NCBI RefSeq assembly: GCF_000826065.2
Contig: NZ_LN623543.1
Location: forward strand, 598,144-662,143
Direction: 5' to 3'
DNA length: 64,000 nt
From: Tessaracoccus massiliensis
GTDB taxonomy: Bacteria > Actinomycetota > Actinomycetes > Propionibacteriales > Propionibacteriaceae
Shown: piece after piece, positions 35,451 to 44,334 of the stretch
Layout: every line of letters starts with the position of its first letter
Position numbering within the stretch: position 1 is the first letter of the stretch
Translations under genes and position numbers: made by a program
Notes under the pieces: model-generated
What the model saw: the letters and a program-made list of their open reading frames with translations, nothing else
Database searches by the model: none
What the model was told of the DNA's origin: nothing

Positions 35451-35592
35451 CGTTGTCTCCATCGCCCCGGTTTTCCGGGACACGACCGACTCAACACGAG
35501 ACCTCTGACATTTTTTCCGGGGCGTGTCGGGGCGAGGGTTCACACCCCACCCGGGCCACCTCATCGGCCGATCCGCGACACGCGCAGCCATA

Positions 35593-35608
35593 TCGAACAC
35601 ACGTACCA
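35593..35608. promoter_or_regulatory. LexA (SOS) box 3, lexA autoregulation
   Basis: TCGAACACACGTACCA has a perfect left half and a 4-of-6 right half of the LexA palindrome. It lies about 10 bp upstream of the lexA -10 hexamer TAGCAT (35618-35623). Confidence 0.65.
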
Positions 35609-35617
35609 CGTTGGCGC

Positions 35618-35623
35618 TAGCAT
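35618..35623 (+). promoter_or_regulatory. -10 box of lexA (leaderless)
   Basis: TAGCAT lies exactly 6 nt before the lexA ATG, and no ribosome-binding site is seen, suggesting a leaderless transcript. Confidence 0.5.
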
Positions 35624-35629
35624 GGGGAC

Positions 35630-36370
35630 ATGGCTGACAACACGAACCGCCGCCCGCGCCGCGGCCGCCCCAGCAACGCAGAGATCGAAGCCCAACTGGC
35701 GAACCTCCCCGTCCCAGACGGGCCGGATTACGGGTTGACCCGCAGGCAGCTCGCGCTGGTGCACGTGATCAAGAACGCCATCGAGGACCTCGGCTACCCT
35801 CCCAGCATCCGCGAGGTGGCGGATCGTGCCGGCCTGGCCTCGACCTCGTCGGTCACCTACCAACTGCGCATGTTGGAGCAGAAGGGTCTCATCCGCCGTG
35901 ACCCCAACCGTCCCCGCGCAGTGGTGTTGACGCTGCCGGAGGTCGACGAGAACGGCACCCCCCTGGATCCCTCGCAGACCTGGGACCCCCGCCCCTCGGC
36001 AGTCGCGGCGCCCGTGCTGGGCCGCATCGCTGCCGGCGGGCCCATCCTGGCCGAGGAGCACATCGAGGACGTCTTCGCCCTGCCCAAGCAGATCGTCGGC
36101 GACGGCGACCTCTTCCTCCTCGAGGTCAAGGGTGACTCGATGGTCGAGGCGGCCATCTGCGACGGAGACTGGGTGGTCGTGCGTCAGCAGAGCGACGCCA
36201 CCAACGGCGACATCGTGGCGGCCCTCCTCGACGACGAGGCCACCGTCAAGACGTACAAGTTCCAGCAGGGCAAGGTGTGGCTGCTGCCGCACAACGAGCG
36301 TTACTCCCCCATCGACGGCACCCACGCCAAGGTCATGGGCAAGGTCGTCGCGGTGCTCCGCAAGGTCTGA
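35630..36370 (+). CDS. lexA: SOS repressor LexA
   Basis: A 246-aa repressor and self-cleaving protease. The N-terminal winged helix (about residues 34-100, [40 protein letters not shown]) binds SOS boxes. The peptidase domain has cleavage bond Ala135-Gly136 (RIAAGGPI), nucleophile Ser170 (GDSM) and general base Lys207 (ATVKTYK). An N-terminal basic extension [10 protein letters not shown] is typical of Actinobacteria. RecA filaments trigger cleavage and release of targets. Three LexA-like boxes lie upstream. It converges with dinG. Confidence 0.97.
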   Translation: MADNTNRRPRRGRPSNAEIEAQLANLPVPDGPDYGLTRRQLALVHVIKNAIEDLGYPPSIREVADRAGLASTSSVTYQLRMLEQKGLIRRDPNRPRAVVLTLPEVDENGTPLDPSQTWDPRPSAVAAPVLGRIAAGGPILAEEHIEDVFALPKQIVGDGDLFLLEVKGDSMVEAAICDGDWVVVRQQSDATNGDIVAALLDDEATVKTYKFQQGKVWLLPHNERYSPIDGTHAKVMGKVVAVLRKV

Positions 36371-36386
36371 GCCCGACAGCTCGAGC

Positions 36387-38381
36387 TCAGGCGTCCTCGC
36401 CGCGGAGCCGCCGGAGGGCTGAGACGGCAACGTCGCTGTCCGTGGTCGTCCAGAAGTCAGGCAGGGACGCGGTGAGGAAGGACCCGTAGCGTGCCGTGGC
36501 GAGCCTCGGGTCCAGCATCGCCACCACTCCCTTGTCCTCGGATCGCCGGATCAGCCTGCCGGCTCCCTGGGCAAGCAACAGCGCGGCATGGGCGGCGGCC
36601 ACGCTCATGAACCCGTTGCCCCCGGCGTCGTCGACGGCCTTCTTGCGTGCCTGCATGAGCGGATCGTCCGGACGGGGGAAGGGAATCTTGTCGATGATGA
36701 CCACCTGACATGCCTCCCCCGGCACATCGACCCCCTGCCAGAGCGACATGGTGCCGAACAGTGCCGTGGTGGGCTCCTCGAGGAACCTGCGGGTCAGTTC
36801 GGAGAGTTGCGCGTCGCCTTGGCACAGGACGGTGAGCTCCGGCAGTTCGCGGCGGCAGTACTCCGCGGCCTGCTCGGCGGCGCGGCGGGACGCGAACAGC
36901 CCCAACGCGCGCCCCTCCGCCGCCCACACCAGTTGCGCGATCTCTGCGAGTGTGTTCTCGTGCATGCCGTCCCGGCCGGGCGGGGGCAGCCTGCGGGCGA
37001 CGTACAGGATCCCCTGCCTGCGGTAGTCAAACGGAGAGCCCACGTCGAGCCCACGCCAGGCGAACTGGTCCTCCGGCTCGTCGTCCAACCCGATGCGGTC
37101 CGCTGCGCGCAGGCCGACGGCGCCCGCCGCCGGTTCGAAGGCTCCGCCGAGCGTCAACGTGGCGGACGTCAGCACCGTGGGGCCCTGCCCGAAGACCTGT
37201 TCCCGCAACAACCCTGCGACGTTGAGCGGAGCCACGTAGGCGGTGCGGCCCATGATCTCGGATTCCGAGACCCAGACCACGTCGACGTCCTTGAGTGCGG
37301 CGATGCGATCGGCCACGTCGAAGACCTCCCGTACCGCCGCGGTGGCCTGTTGCGCCTCAGGATCGTCTGGCACCTTGCTGAGGGTGCTGGCCACCTTGCG
37401 CGACACGTCGCGGAGCGCGGCAGCGGCGTAGACGAGCGGCGCCGAGGATGCCGTGATGCGGGTCAGCTCAGACTCGTCGAGGGCCTCCCGGAAGGCGTCG
37501 GCCTGGTCGAGAAAGTCCACCCCCAGGTCGTCGTCGAGCCAGTTCAGCGCCCGGCGCGCGGCGCGTTCGATGATGCCGGGGGTCAGTTCGTCGGTGGCGG
37601 CGGTGGTGATCCGGCTCACCAACTCGTGCGCCTCGTCCACGATGAGCGCGCCGTGCTCCGGCAGCGCCGTGCCGCCGTGCATGGCGTTGATGGCCAGCAA
37701 CGCATGGTTCGTGACCACGAGATCCGCCTCGCGGGCCACTTCCCGCGAGGCCTCCACGAAGCACTCCGCTCCGAACGGGCACGCGGCGACCCCCAGGCAC
37801 TCGCGCGTGGGGATGGAGACCTGCTGCCAGCCGCGCGCCGTGTGGGTGGGCGCGTCATCGCGGTCCGCCAGGCCACCACGCGTGGCCTCCTCCTCAACCC
37901 ATTCCCGCAGCGCCAGCACCTCTGCGCCGAGCCTGCTCACGTCGTCGGTCCGGGCCCGGGAGGCGGCTTCCGCCAGCGCGCTGGAGCCGATCAGCGAGTC
38001 CTGTTCGGCGTCGCCCCCGGCCCGTGCCCGGTACAGGCAGGCGTAGTTGGTGCGGCCCTTGAGGATGGCGGCCTTGGGCCGGTTCCCGGTGACCTCCTCA
38101 ACGGCATCGAGCGCCGTGGGGATGTCCTTGGTGGCCAACTGGGCCTGGAGCGCCAACGTGGCGGTGGCCACGATGACCACCTCGTCTGTGTCGACGCACC
38201 GTGCCAACGCCGGAGCCAGGTAGCCGAGCGACTTGCCGGTACCCGTGCCGGCCTGCACCAGCAGGTGGGCCTCATCCTGAAAGGCGCTGGCCACCGCGTC
38301 CGCCATCGCCTGCTGACCGGGGCGCGCCTCACCGCCGATGTCGCCGATCGCGGCGGCGAGGATCTGGCTGTGATCAGTCAC
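36387..38381 (-). CDS. dinG: DinG/XPD-type ATP-dependent DNA helicase
   Basis: A 664-aa superfamily 2 helicase of the Rad3/XPD/DinG group. Walker A GTGTGKS is at residues 45-51 and the DEAH box is in LIVDEAHELVSR. Four cysteines for a [4Fe-4S] cluster are seen (NYACLYRA and ECLGVAACPFGAEC). Motif VI is in AHAALLLAQGAGRLIRRSED. It unwinds 5'-3' and clears forks, R-loops or damaged structures. The GTG at 38381 overlaps the hflX end by 8 nt; an ATG at 38402 would add 7 residues. In E. coli dinG is an SOS gene, but no LexA box precedes it here, so any link to lexA is through position only. Confidence 0.93.
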   Translation of the reverse strand: MTDHSQILAAAIGDIGGEARPGQQAMADAVASAFQDEAHLLVQAGTGTGKSLGYLAPALARCVDTDEVVIVATATLALQAQLATKDIPTALDAVEEVTGNRPKAAILKGRTNYACLYRARAGGDAEQDSLIGSSALAEAASRARTDDVSRLGAEVLALREWVEEEATRGGLADRDDAPTHTARGWQQVSIPTRECLGVAACPFGAECFVEASREVAREADLVVTNHALLAINAMHGGTALPEHGALIVDEAHELVSRITTAATDELTPGIIERAARRALNWLDDDLGVDFLDQADAFREALDESELTRITASSAPLVYAAAALRDVSRKVASTLSKVPDDPEAQQATAAVREVFDVADRIAALKDVDVVWVSESEIMGRTAYVAPLNVAGLLREQVFGQGPTVLTSATLTLGGAFEPAAGAVGLRAADRIGLDDEPEDQFAWRGLDVGSPFDYRRQGILYVARRLPPPGRDGMHENTLAEIAQLVWAAEGRALGLFASRRAAEQAAEYCRRELPELTVLCQGDAQLSELTRRFLEEPTTALFGTMSLWQGVDVPGEACQVVIIDKIPFPRPDDPLMQARKKAVDDAGGNGFMSVAAAHAALLLAQGAGRLIRRSEDKGVVAMLDPRLATARYGSFLTASLPDFWTTTDSDVAVSALRRLRGEDA

Positions 38382-39789
38382 GGGCGAACTCGGCCAGCTC
38401 ATCGGCCAGGTCCGGCGCGACGCGGACCTTGATCAACGTTCCCTCGCCGGTGTGTTCGAGGGATTCGATGACGGCGGTCTTGTGCACCTTGTCCACCAGA
38501 TCCCCACGTTCATAGGGCACCATGGCCGTGATCTGCACCTCCGGCTGGGGCAGCCACTCCTCCAGCGCGTCCCGTAGCGCATCCACCCCGCGCCCGGTGC
38601 GGGCGGAGACCACCACCGAATCCGGGTGGTTGGCCCGCAACGCCATGATGGTCGCCGCATCTGCCGCGTCGGCCTTGTTGAGCACCAGCGACTCGGGCAG
38701 TGCCCCGGCCCCGATGTCTGACAAGACGGTGCGCACCGCCTTGATCTGGCCCTCCGGGTCCGCGTCGGAGGCGTCCACCACGTGCAGCAGGAGATCCGCC
38801 TGCGCGGATTCCTCCAGCGTTGAGCGGAACGCCTCCACCAGGTCATGTGGCAGGTGACGCACGAAGCCCACCGTGTCCGTCAGCGTGAACACGCGACCGT
38901 CATCTGTCTCAGAGCGACGGGTGGTGGGGTCGAGCGTGGCGAACAGCGCGTCCTCGACGAGCACCCCGGCGCCGGTGAGACGGTTGAGGAGCGAGGACTT
39001 GCCGGCGTTCGTGTAGCCAACGATGGCCACGGACGGCACCTCGTTGCGGCGGCGCTCCGCGCGCTTGGCCTCCCGCGTGGCGTCCATCTCACGCAGCTTG
39101 CGGCGCAGCTGGGAGATCCGGGTGTGGATCCGGCGCCGGTCCGTCTCGATGCGGGTCTCGCCGGGGCCTCGGCCACCGATACCCGCACCGCCAGCCACCC
39201 GGCCGCCGGCCTGGCGCGACAGATTTCCGCCCCAGCCACGCAGCCGCTGCTTGAGGTACTGCAGCTGCGCAAGCTCGACCTGGGCCTTGCCCTCGGCGCT
39301 CTTGGCATGCTGGGCGAAGATGTCGAGGATCAACGCGGTGCGGTCCACCACCTTGACCTTGATCCGGTCCTCCAGGTTGCGCAGCTGCGCCGGCTCGAGT
39401 TCACCGTCGCAGATCACGGTGTCTGCGCCGACGGCACGCACCGCCTCCGCAACCTCCTCCACCTTGCCCCGGCCGATGTAGGTGGCCGGATCCGGGTGTG
39501 AGCGACGCTGCACGAGCGCATCGAGCACTTCTGAGCCGGCGGTCTCGGCGAGCAGCTTCAGCTCAGCCATCGCGTTGTCCGCGTCCTGCTGGGTGCCGGT
39601 GGTCCAGACGCTGACGAGCACCACCTTCTCGAGGCGCAGTTCGCGGTACTCGACCTCCGTGATGTCTTCCAGCTCGGTGCGCAGCCCCGCGACACGGCGC
39701 AGCGAACGCCGGGCGGCCAGATCCTCCTGGTCACCGTCGTAGTCAGTCTCGTCGTCGTAGTCGAGCAGGTCGTCATCTAGTTCTGTCAT
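38374..39789 (-). CDS. hflX: GTPase HflX
   Basis: A 471-aa ribosome-associated GTPase that splits stalled 70S ribosomes. The N-terminal HflX domain contains TYIGRGKVEEVAEAV and LILDIFAQHAKSAEGKAQVE, followed by GGAGIGGRGPGETRIETDRR. The G-domain motifs are GYTNAGKSSLLNRLTG (G1), DTVGFVRHLP (G3) and LVLNKADAAD (G4). The acidic N-terminus (DDDLLDYDDETDYDGDQED) is an actinobacterial feature. The start MTELDDD at 39789 replaces a 21-codon extension with no homology. It overlaps dinG and follows dapF by 72 bp. Confidence 0.96.
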   Translation of the reverse strand: MTELDDDLLDYDDETDYDGDQEDLAARRSLRRVAGLRTELEDITEVEYRELRLEKVVLVSVWTTGTQQDADNAMAELKLLAETAGSEVLDALVQRRSHPDPATYIGRGKVEEVAEAVRAVGADTVICDGELEPAQLRNLEDRIKVKVVDRTALILDIFAQHAKSAEGKAQVELAQLQYLKQRLRGWGGNLSRQAGGRVAGGAGIGGRGPGETRIETDRRRIHTRISQLRRKLREMDATREAKRAERRRNEVPSVAIVGYTNAGKSSLLNRLTGAGVLVEDALFATLDPTTRRSETDDGRVFTLTDTVGFVRHLPHDLVEAFRSTLEESAQADLLLHVVDASDADPEGQIKAVRTVLSDIGAGALPESLVLNKADAADAATIMALRANHPDSVVVSARTGRGVDALRDALEEWLPQPEVQITAMVPYERGDLVDKVHKTAVIESLEHTGEGTLIKVRVAPDLADELAEFARD

Positions 39790-39861
39790 CGTCTGCCCAT
39801 TCTTCCAGCCCGGCCCGACACTGCCAAGGAGTGGCCGGATGGCTGTGGACAAGTGCGCAGG

Positions 39862-40677
39862 TCAGATCCAGAACTCGCCGCGACCGATGATGACGGCGGG
39901 GCCGGTGAGCCGAGCCTCCCCGGCGGCGAAATCGACGCTGAGGTCGCCCCCTGGGACGCTCACGTCCACGCTGCCCTCGTGACCGGTGCGTGCCCGGTAG
40001 GCGGCCGCGCTGGCCACCACGCCGGTACCGCAACTCTGCGTCTCCCCCACGCCTCGCTCGAAGACCCGCATGGACAGCTTCCCGGGGCCGTCGATGCGGA
40101 TGAACTCGACGTTGGCCCCCTCCGGGAAGGCGGACGCAGGGGACCAGGTGGGCCCGTCGTGCAGCCTGAGCCGGTGGAGGTCCTCCTCCTCGAGGAAGAC
40201 CACGGCGTGCGGGTTGCCCACGTCCACCTTGACGGCGGGCCACTCGTGCCTCCCGAGGTGCACCGTGACGTCCTCCTCCGCGACGGTGGCCGGCCCCATC
40301 GAGGTGCTGATCAGGCCATGCCTGGCCACCTCCACGCGCCGCACGCCGGCGCGCGTGGCCACCTCGAACTCGCCGGAATCCACGAGTTGCTCGTTGATCA
40401 GATGCCGCGCGAACACCCGCAGTCCGTTCCCGCACATCTCGGCGATCGAGCCGTCGGCGTTGTAGTAATCCATGAACCAGAGCGAGCCGTCGCCCTCCCA
40501 GCCCCGCACACTCGAGGCGCGCACCACCCTCAGCACACCGTCGGCACCGATGCCGCTGTGCCGGTCGCACATCACCTTGATGAACTCCGGATGCATCTCG
40601 TGCATGCCGTAGGAATCGTCGAGGATGATGAAGTCGTTCTTCGTGCCATGACCCTTGTGAAAGCTGAATCGTCGCAT
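39862..40677 (-). CDS. dapF: Diaminopimelate epimerase
   Basis: A 271-aa cofactor-independent racemase that turns LL-DAP into meso-DAP for lysine and peptidoglycan. The two catalytic cysteines are C82 (EMCGNGLRVFA) and C216 (SCGTGVVAS). KGHGTKNDFIILDD at the N-terminus is typical. The ATG at 40677 has AGGAGG at ideal spacing, whereas the GTG one codon earlier is too close. It lies 19 nt after miaA. meso-DAP in the wall would be expected, although many Propionibacteriaceae use LL-DAP. Confidence 0.96.
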   Translation of the reverse strand: MRRFSFHKGHGTKNDFIILDDSYGMHEMHPEFIKVMCDRHSGIGADGVLRVVRASSVRGWEGDGSLWFMDYYNADGSIAEMCGNGLRVFARHLINEQLVDSGEFEVATRAGVRRVEVARHGLISTSMGPATVAEEDVTVHLGRHEWPAVKVDVGNPHAVVFLEEEDLHRLRLHDGPTWSPASAFPEGANVEFIRIDGPGKLSMRVFERGVGETQSCGTGVVASAAAYRARTGHEGSVDVSVPGGDLSVDFAAGEARLTGPAVIIGRGEFWI

Positions 40678-40696
40678 CACGACCTCCTGATCCCCA

Positions 40697-41611
40697 TCAG
40701 TCTAGCGCCGCGAGGATGGTCTGGACCCTGGTCGGCGAGGACGCGTCGAGCCACGTGATGCGGGGGTCGCGGTTGTACCAGCTGAGCTGACGCCGGAAGA
40801 ACCTCCTGGTTGCGCGTTGCACCTCCGCACGCGCCTCCTGCTCGGTCAGTTCCCCGTCGAGATGTGCCACCACCTGCCGGTAGCCGATCGCCCGGATGGC
40901 CGTCACCCCGTCCCGCAACCCCCTATCGAGGAGCCCACGCACCTCACCGACCAGACCCTGCTCCCACATCTGCTCGACGCGTTGGTCGATCCGGCGATCG
41001 AGTTCGGCGCGCTCGAGGGCGAGGCCGAACTGGTGCACATCGTCGAGCTCGTAGGTCCATTCGGGGATCACCGGCGCATGCCCGCCGGTCAGCTCGAGAA
41101 CCTCGAGCGCCCGCACCGTGCGGCGCCCGTTGCCCGGCTCGATGGCCGCGGCTGAATCCGGTGCCAGCTCAGCCAGCCGTCGGTGCAGCGCATGCGGCCC
41201 CACCTCGTTCAGCTCGGCCTCCCAGCGCGCCCGCACCTCCGGGTCCGAGGCGGGGAACTCGAAGTGGTCCGTGATGGCACGCGTGTACAGGGGTGAGCCT
41301 CCTACGAGGATGGGGATCACGCCCCGGCCCCTCAGCTCAGCGATGGTGTCGCGGGCGAGGCGCTGGAAGCCGGCGACCGAGGCCTTCTCGGTGACTTCCG
41401 CGATGTCGATGAGATGGTGCGACACGCCGCGGCGCTCCTCGACGGTGGGCTTGGCCGTGCCGATGTCCATCCCCCGGTAGACGAGCATCGAATCAGCGTT
41501 GATCACCTCAGCCGGGCGCCCGGCGGACTTCAGGGTGAGCGCGAGATCGACGGCGAGGGTGGACTTTCCGGTGGCGGTGGGGCCGACCAGCACGATGAGG
41601 GGAAGCGACAC
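40697..41611 (-). CDS. miaA: tRNA dimethylallyltransferase
   Basis: A 304-aa enzyme that adds dimethylallyl to A37 of tRNAs reading UNN codons. Walker A GPTATGKS is at residues 10-17, INADSMLVYRGMDIGTAKP binds the tRNA and substrate, and RAIGYRQVVAHLDGEL and RRFFRRQLSWYNRDPRITWL mark the C-terminal tRNA-binding part. It is followed by dapF. MiaB, encoded just upstream of it, acts on its product, so the frameshift in miaB matters for this pathway. Confidence 0.96.
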   Translation of the reverse strand: MSLPLIVLVGPTATGKSTLAVDLALTLKSAGRPAEVINADSMLVYRGMDIGTAKPTVEERRGVSHHLIDIAEVTEKASVAGFQRLARDTIAELRGRGVIPILVGGSPLYTRAITDHFEFPASDPEVRARWEAELNEVGPHALHRRLAELAPDSAAAIEPGNGRRTVRALEVLELTGGHAPVIPEWTYELDDVHQFGLALERAELDRRIDQRVEQMWEQGLVGEVRGLLDRGLRDGVTAIRAIGYRQVVAHLDGELTEQEARAEVQRATRRFFRRQLSWYNRDPRITWLDASSPTRVQTILAALD

Positions 41612-41650
41612 AGCCCCAGTGTGCCAAACCCCTTCCCCTCACCCGTAGGG

Positions 41651-41761
41651 ATGGGCTCATGGAGCCAGGACTTCGCCAACCAGAAGCTCGACAACTTCAC
41701 CGGCGGCGAAGCGGCACCCGCGGAGCCGCCGGCGGCGTCGCAGGGCACCGTCGAGAAGTAA
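41651..41761 (+). CDS. Possible small protein (36 aa), unknown
   Basis: An ORF between the divergent ends of miaA and miaB, opposite in strand to both. It encodes MGSWSQDFANQKLDNFTGGE and an Ala/Pro/Glu-rich tail. It is acidic with no membrane segment. GTAGGG precedes the ATG. It could also be a chance ORF in the spacer; no family is recognised. Confidence 0.35.
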   Translation: MGSWSQDFANQKLDNFTGGEAAPAEPPAASQGTVEK

Positions 41762-41770
41762 CCCGGAGGT

Positions 41771-43413
41771 CTAGGAGCAGCCGCTGGCGGCGGGCAACGG
41801 GGCGGGCTTCTCCATGGAGGGCATGCCCAGGCCGACCCCCACCGGCGGCTTCTTCATGCCCTGGGCGGCCTCCCAGGCATCGCCGCCACGGGTGCGGCGC
41901 AGGTTGGTGGGTAGCTCGTCGGAGTTGAGGTGGTGCGGTGCCGCGTGGGTGATCTTCACCGTCGCGATGTCGCCTGGGCGCGGGCGCTGCGCCGGGTCTT
42001 CCGGCACCGCGACATGCACGAGGCGGTTGTCGCGGGCGCGGCCGCTCATCCGGTTGGTCTCGGCGTCCTTGCGGCCCTCGCCGGTGGCGAACATGACCTC
42101 GATCTCGCGGCCGGCGAACCGCTTGTTCTCCTCCCAGGCCAGCTCGTTGACCACCTCGATGAGGCGGTTGTAGCGGTCCTGGACGACCTCCTTGGGCACC
42201 TGGTCGGGCATGGTGGCCGCAGGGGTGCCCGGGCGGATCGAGTACTGGAAGGTGAAGGCCGCGGAGAAGCGGGCGCGTCGCACCACGTCCATCGTGGCCT
42301 GGAAGTCCTCTTCGGTCTCCCCCGGGAAGCCGACGATGATGTCGGTGGTGATGGCCGCCTCCGGCATCGCCGCACGCACCCGGTCGAGGATGCCGAGGAA
42401 TCGCTCGGAGCGGTACGAGCGGCGCATGGCCTTCAGCACCTGATCCGAGCCCGACTGCAGGGGCATGTGCAACTGCGGCATCACGTTGGGCGTCTCGGCC
42501 ATGGCCGCGATCACGTCGTCGGTGAAGTCCTTCGGGTGCGGGGAGGTGAAGCGCACCCGCTCCAACCCGTCGATGGTCCCGCAGGCCCGCAGCAGCTTGG
42601 CGAAGGCCTGGCGGTCGCCGAACTCCACGCCGTAGGCGTTGACGTTCTGACCCAGCAGGGTGATCTCCTGCACGCCCTGGCTGACGAGCATCTCGATCTC
42701 GGCCAGGATGTCACCGGGGCGACGGTCGGTCTCCTTGCCGCGCAGGGCCGGCACGATGCAGAAGGTGCAGGTGTTGTTGCAGCCCACCGAGATCGACACC
42801 CACGCCGAGTACGGCGACTCGCGGCGCGTGGGGAGGTTGCTCGGGAAGGTCTCGAGCGCCTCCTTGATCTCGACCTGGGCCTCCTTCTCGACGCGGGCCC
42901 GTTCCAGAAGCGCCGGCAGCGCTCCCAGCCCACCGAGATCGACACCCACGCCGAGTACGGCGACTCGCGGCGCGTGGGGAGGTTGCTCGGGAAGGTCTCG
43001 AGCGCCTCCTTGATCTCGACCTGGGCCTCCTTCTCGACGCGGGCCCGTTCCAGAAGCGCCGGCAGCGCTCCCACGTTGTGGGTGCCGAACACCACGTCGA
43101 CCCACGGCGCCTTCTTCACGATGAGGTCGCGGTCCTTCTGTGCCATGCAGCCACCCACCGCGATCTGCAGGCCGGGATGGACGGCCTTGATGCTGGCCAT
43201 GTGGCCGAGGTTGCCGTAGAGCCGGTTGTCCGCGTTCTCCCGCACGGCGCACGTGTTGAAGACCACCACGTCAGCGCCTGCGCCCAGCGCTTCGTTGCCC
43301 GGCGCCACGCGGCTCAGCCCGGCCTCCTCGAGGAGGCCGCTGATGCGTTCGGAATCGTGGACGTTCATCTGGCACCCGTAGGTGATGACGTGATAGGTAC
43401 GCGGGTCAGTCAT
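41771..43413 (-). pseudogene. miaB: tRNA-2-methylthio-N6-dimethylallyladenosine synthase, frameshifted by a tandem duplication
   Basis: All parts of a MiaB-type radical SAM methylthiotransferase are present but in two frames. The N-terminal part (from 43413) has the three Cys of the auxiliary cluster (TYGCQMN, FNTCAVR, GGCMAQ). The SAM cysteines CNNTCTFC, the rest of the radical SAM domain and the TRAM domain ([15 protein letters not shown]) are in another frame ending at 41771. The switch is caused by a perfect 146-bp tandem duplication at 42780-43073 (146 = 2 modulo 3). Removing one unit restores one continuous reading frame of about 500 codons. As written, translation from the start gives the N-terminal domain followed by an unrelated tail ending at 42511. 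This may be an assembly error or a true inactivation. Confidence 0.9.
42780..43073. repeat. Perfect 146-bp tandem duplication inside miaB
   Basis: Bases 42780-42925 are repeated at 42926-43071 with no mismatch seen; the match extends 2 further bases (CA), a short microhomology. It encodes the [18 protein letters not shown] to SAWVSISVG region of MiaB twice. Confidence 0.95.
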
Positions 43414-43446
43414 AGCCTGACCATGCTACCTACTACTCTCTCAGAC

Positions 43447-44334
43447 ATGAACATCCTGCCTACCGGCCAGCAGTACCGCATCGAGTCCGGACCGTACGCG
43501 GCCGTCGTCACCGAGGTGGGTGCGACGCTGCGCAGCCTCACCCACGAGGGGCAGGAGGTGCTGTGGACCTTCGCCGAAGACGAGGCGCCGCGCGCTTCGA
43601 TGGGGCGCCACCTGCTCCCCTGGCCCAACCGCATCAGGGACGGACGATACACCTTCGACGGCGTCGACTACCAGGTGCCGGTCAACGAGGTCGCCCGCAA
43701 CAACGCCAACCACGGCCTCGGCTCCAACCACGCCTGGCGACTGCTCAGCCACGGGCCCGACGAGGTCGTGCTCGGCACGGTGATCTACCCGCAGCAGGGC
43801 TGGGGCGGCGTCCTCGCCGTGGAGATCTGCCACGTCGTCGACGACGGCGGGCTCACCGTGATCGTGACGGCCCGCAACGTGGGCGCACAGGCTGTGCCCT
43901 ACGGCTACGGGGCGCACCCGTACCTCGCACTCGACCCTGCCACCGCCACCATCACCACGCCGTTCGAGCGTGAACTCGTGGTCGACGACCGGCTGCTGCC
44001 TGTGTCCCTCGGTGAGGTTTCCGCGGAACACGACTTCAGGAAGCCCCGGATCATCGGCGATCTCGCACTCGACAACGCGTTCCGCGTGGATGAGGGCGGC
44101 TGGGAGGTCACGGTCTCCGACGACGGCCGCACGACGACCATGTGGACCGACGCGACGATGCCCTGGGGCCAGTTGTTCATCCCGCCCACGCGTGACGCGC
44201 TCGCGGTGGAGCCGCTGACCTGTGCGGCCAACGCCTACAACGAAGGGCCCACGCACGAGGCGCTCATCGTCCTGGATCCGGGTGCGGAGACCACCTCCAA
44301 GTGGGGCATCCGCGTGGCGGCCTCCGCCGGATGA
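43447..44334 (+). CDS. Aldose 1-epimerase family protein
   Basis: A 295-aa beta-sandwich enzyme of the galactose mutarotase superfamily. Substrate-binding arginine and histidines appear as LLPWPNRIRDGRYTFDG, NHGLGSNHAWRLL and PYGYGAHPYLAL, and the catalytic Glu in VEPLTCAANAYNEGP. It interconverts alpha and beta sugar anomers; galactose or glucose are likely. It is divergent from miaB over 33 bp and its stop abuts the rny stop. It could help feed galactose released by gnpA, but they are not linked. Confidence 0.9.
   Translation: MNILPTGQQYRIESGPYAAVVTEVGATLRSLTHEGQEVLWTFAEDEAPRASMGRHLLPWPNRIRDGRYTFDGVDYQVPVNEVARNNANHGLGSNHAWRLLSHGPDEVVLGTVIYPQQGWGGVLAVEICHVVDDGGLTVIVTARNVGAQAVPYGYGAHPYLALDPATATITTPFERELVVDDRLLPVSLGEVSAEHDFRKPRIIGDLALDNAFRVDEGGWEVTVSDDGRTTTMWTDATMPWGQLFIPPTRDALAVEPLTCAANAYNEGPTHEALIVLDPGAETTSKWGIRVAASAG

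Noticed and set aside
35388-35609. 73-codon ORF between the SOS gene and lexA
   Set aside because: It covers promoter and LexA boxes and lacks a ribosome-binding site or family.
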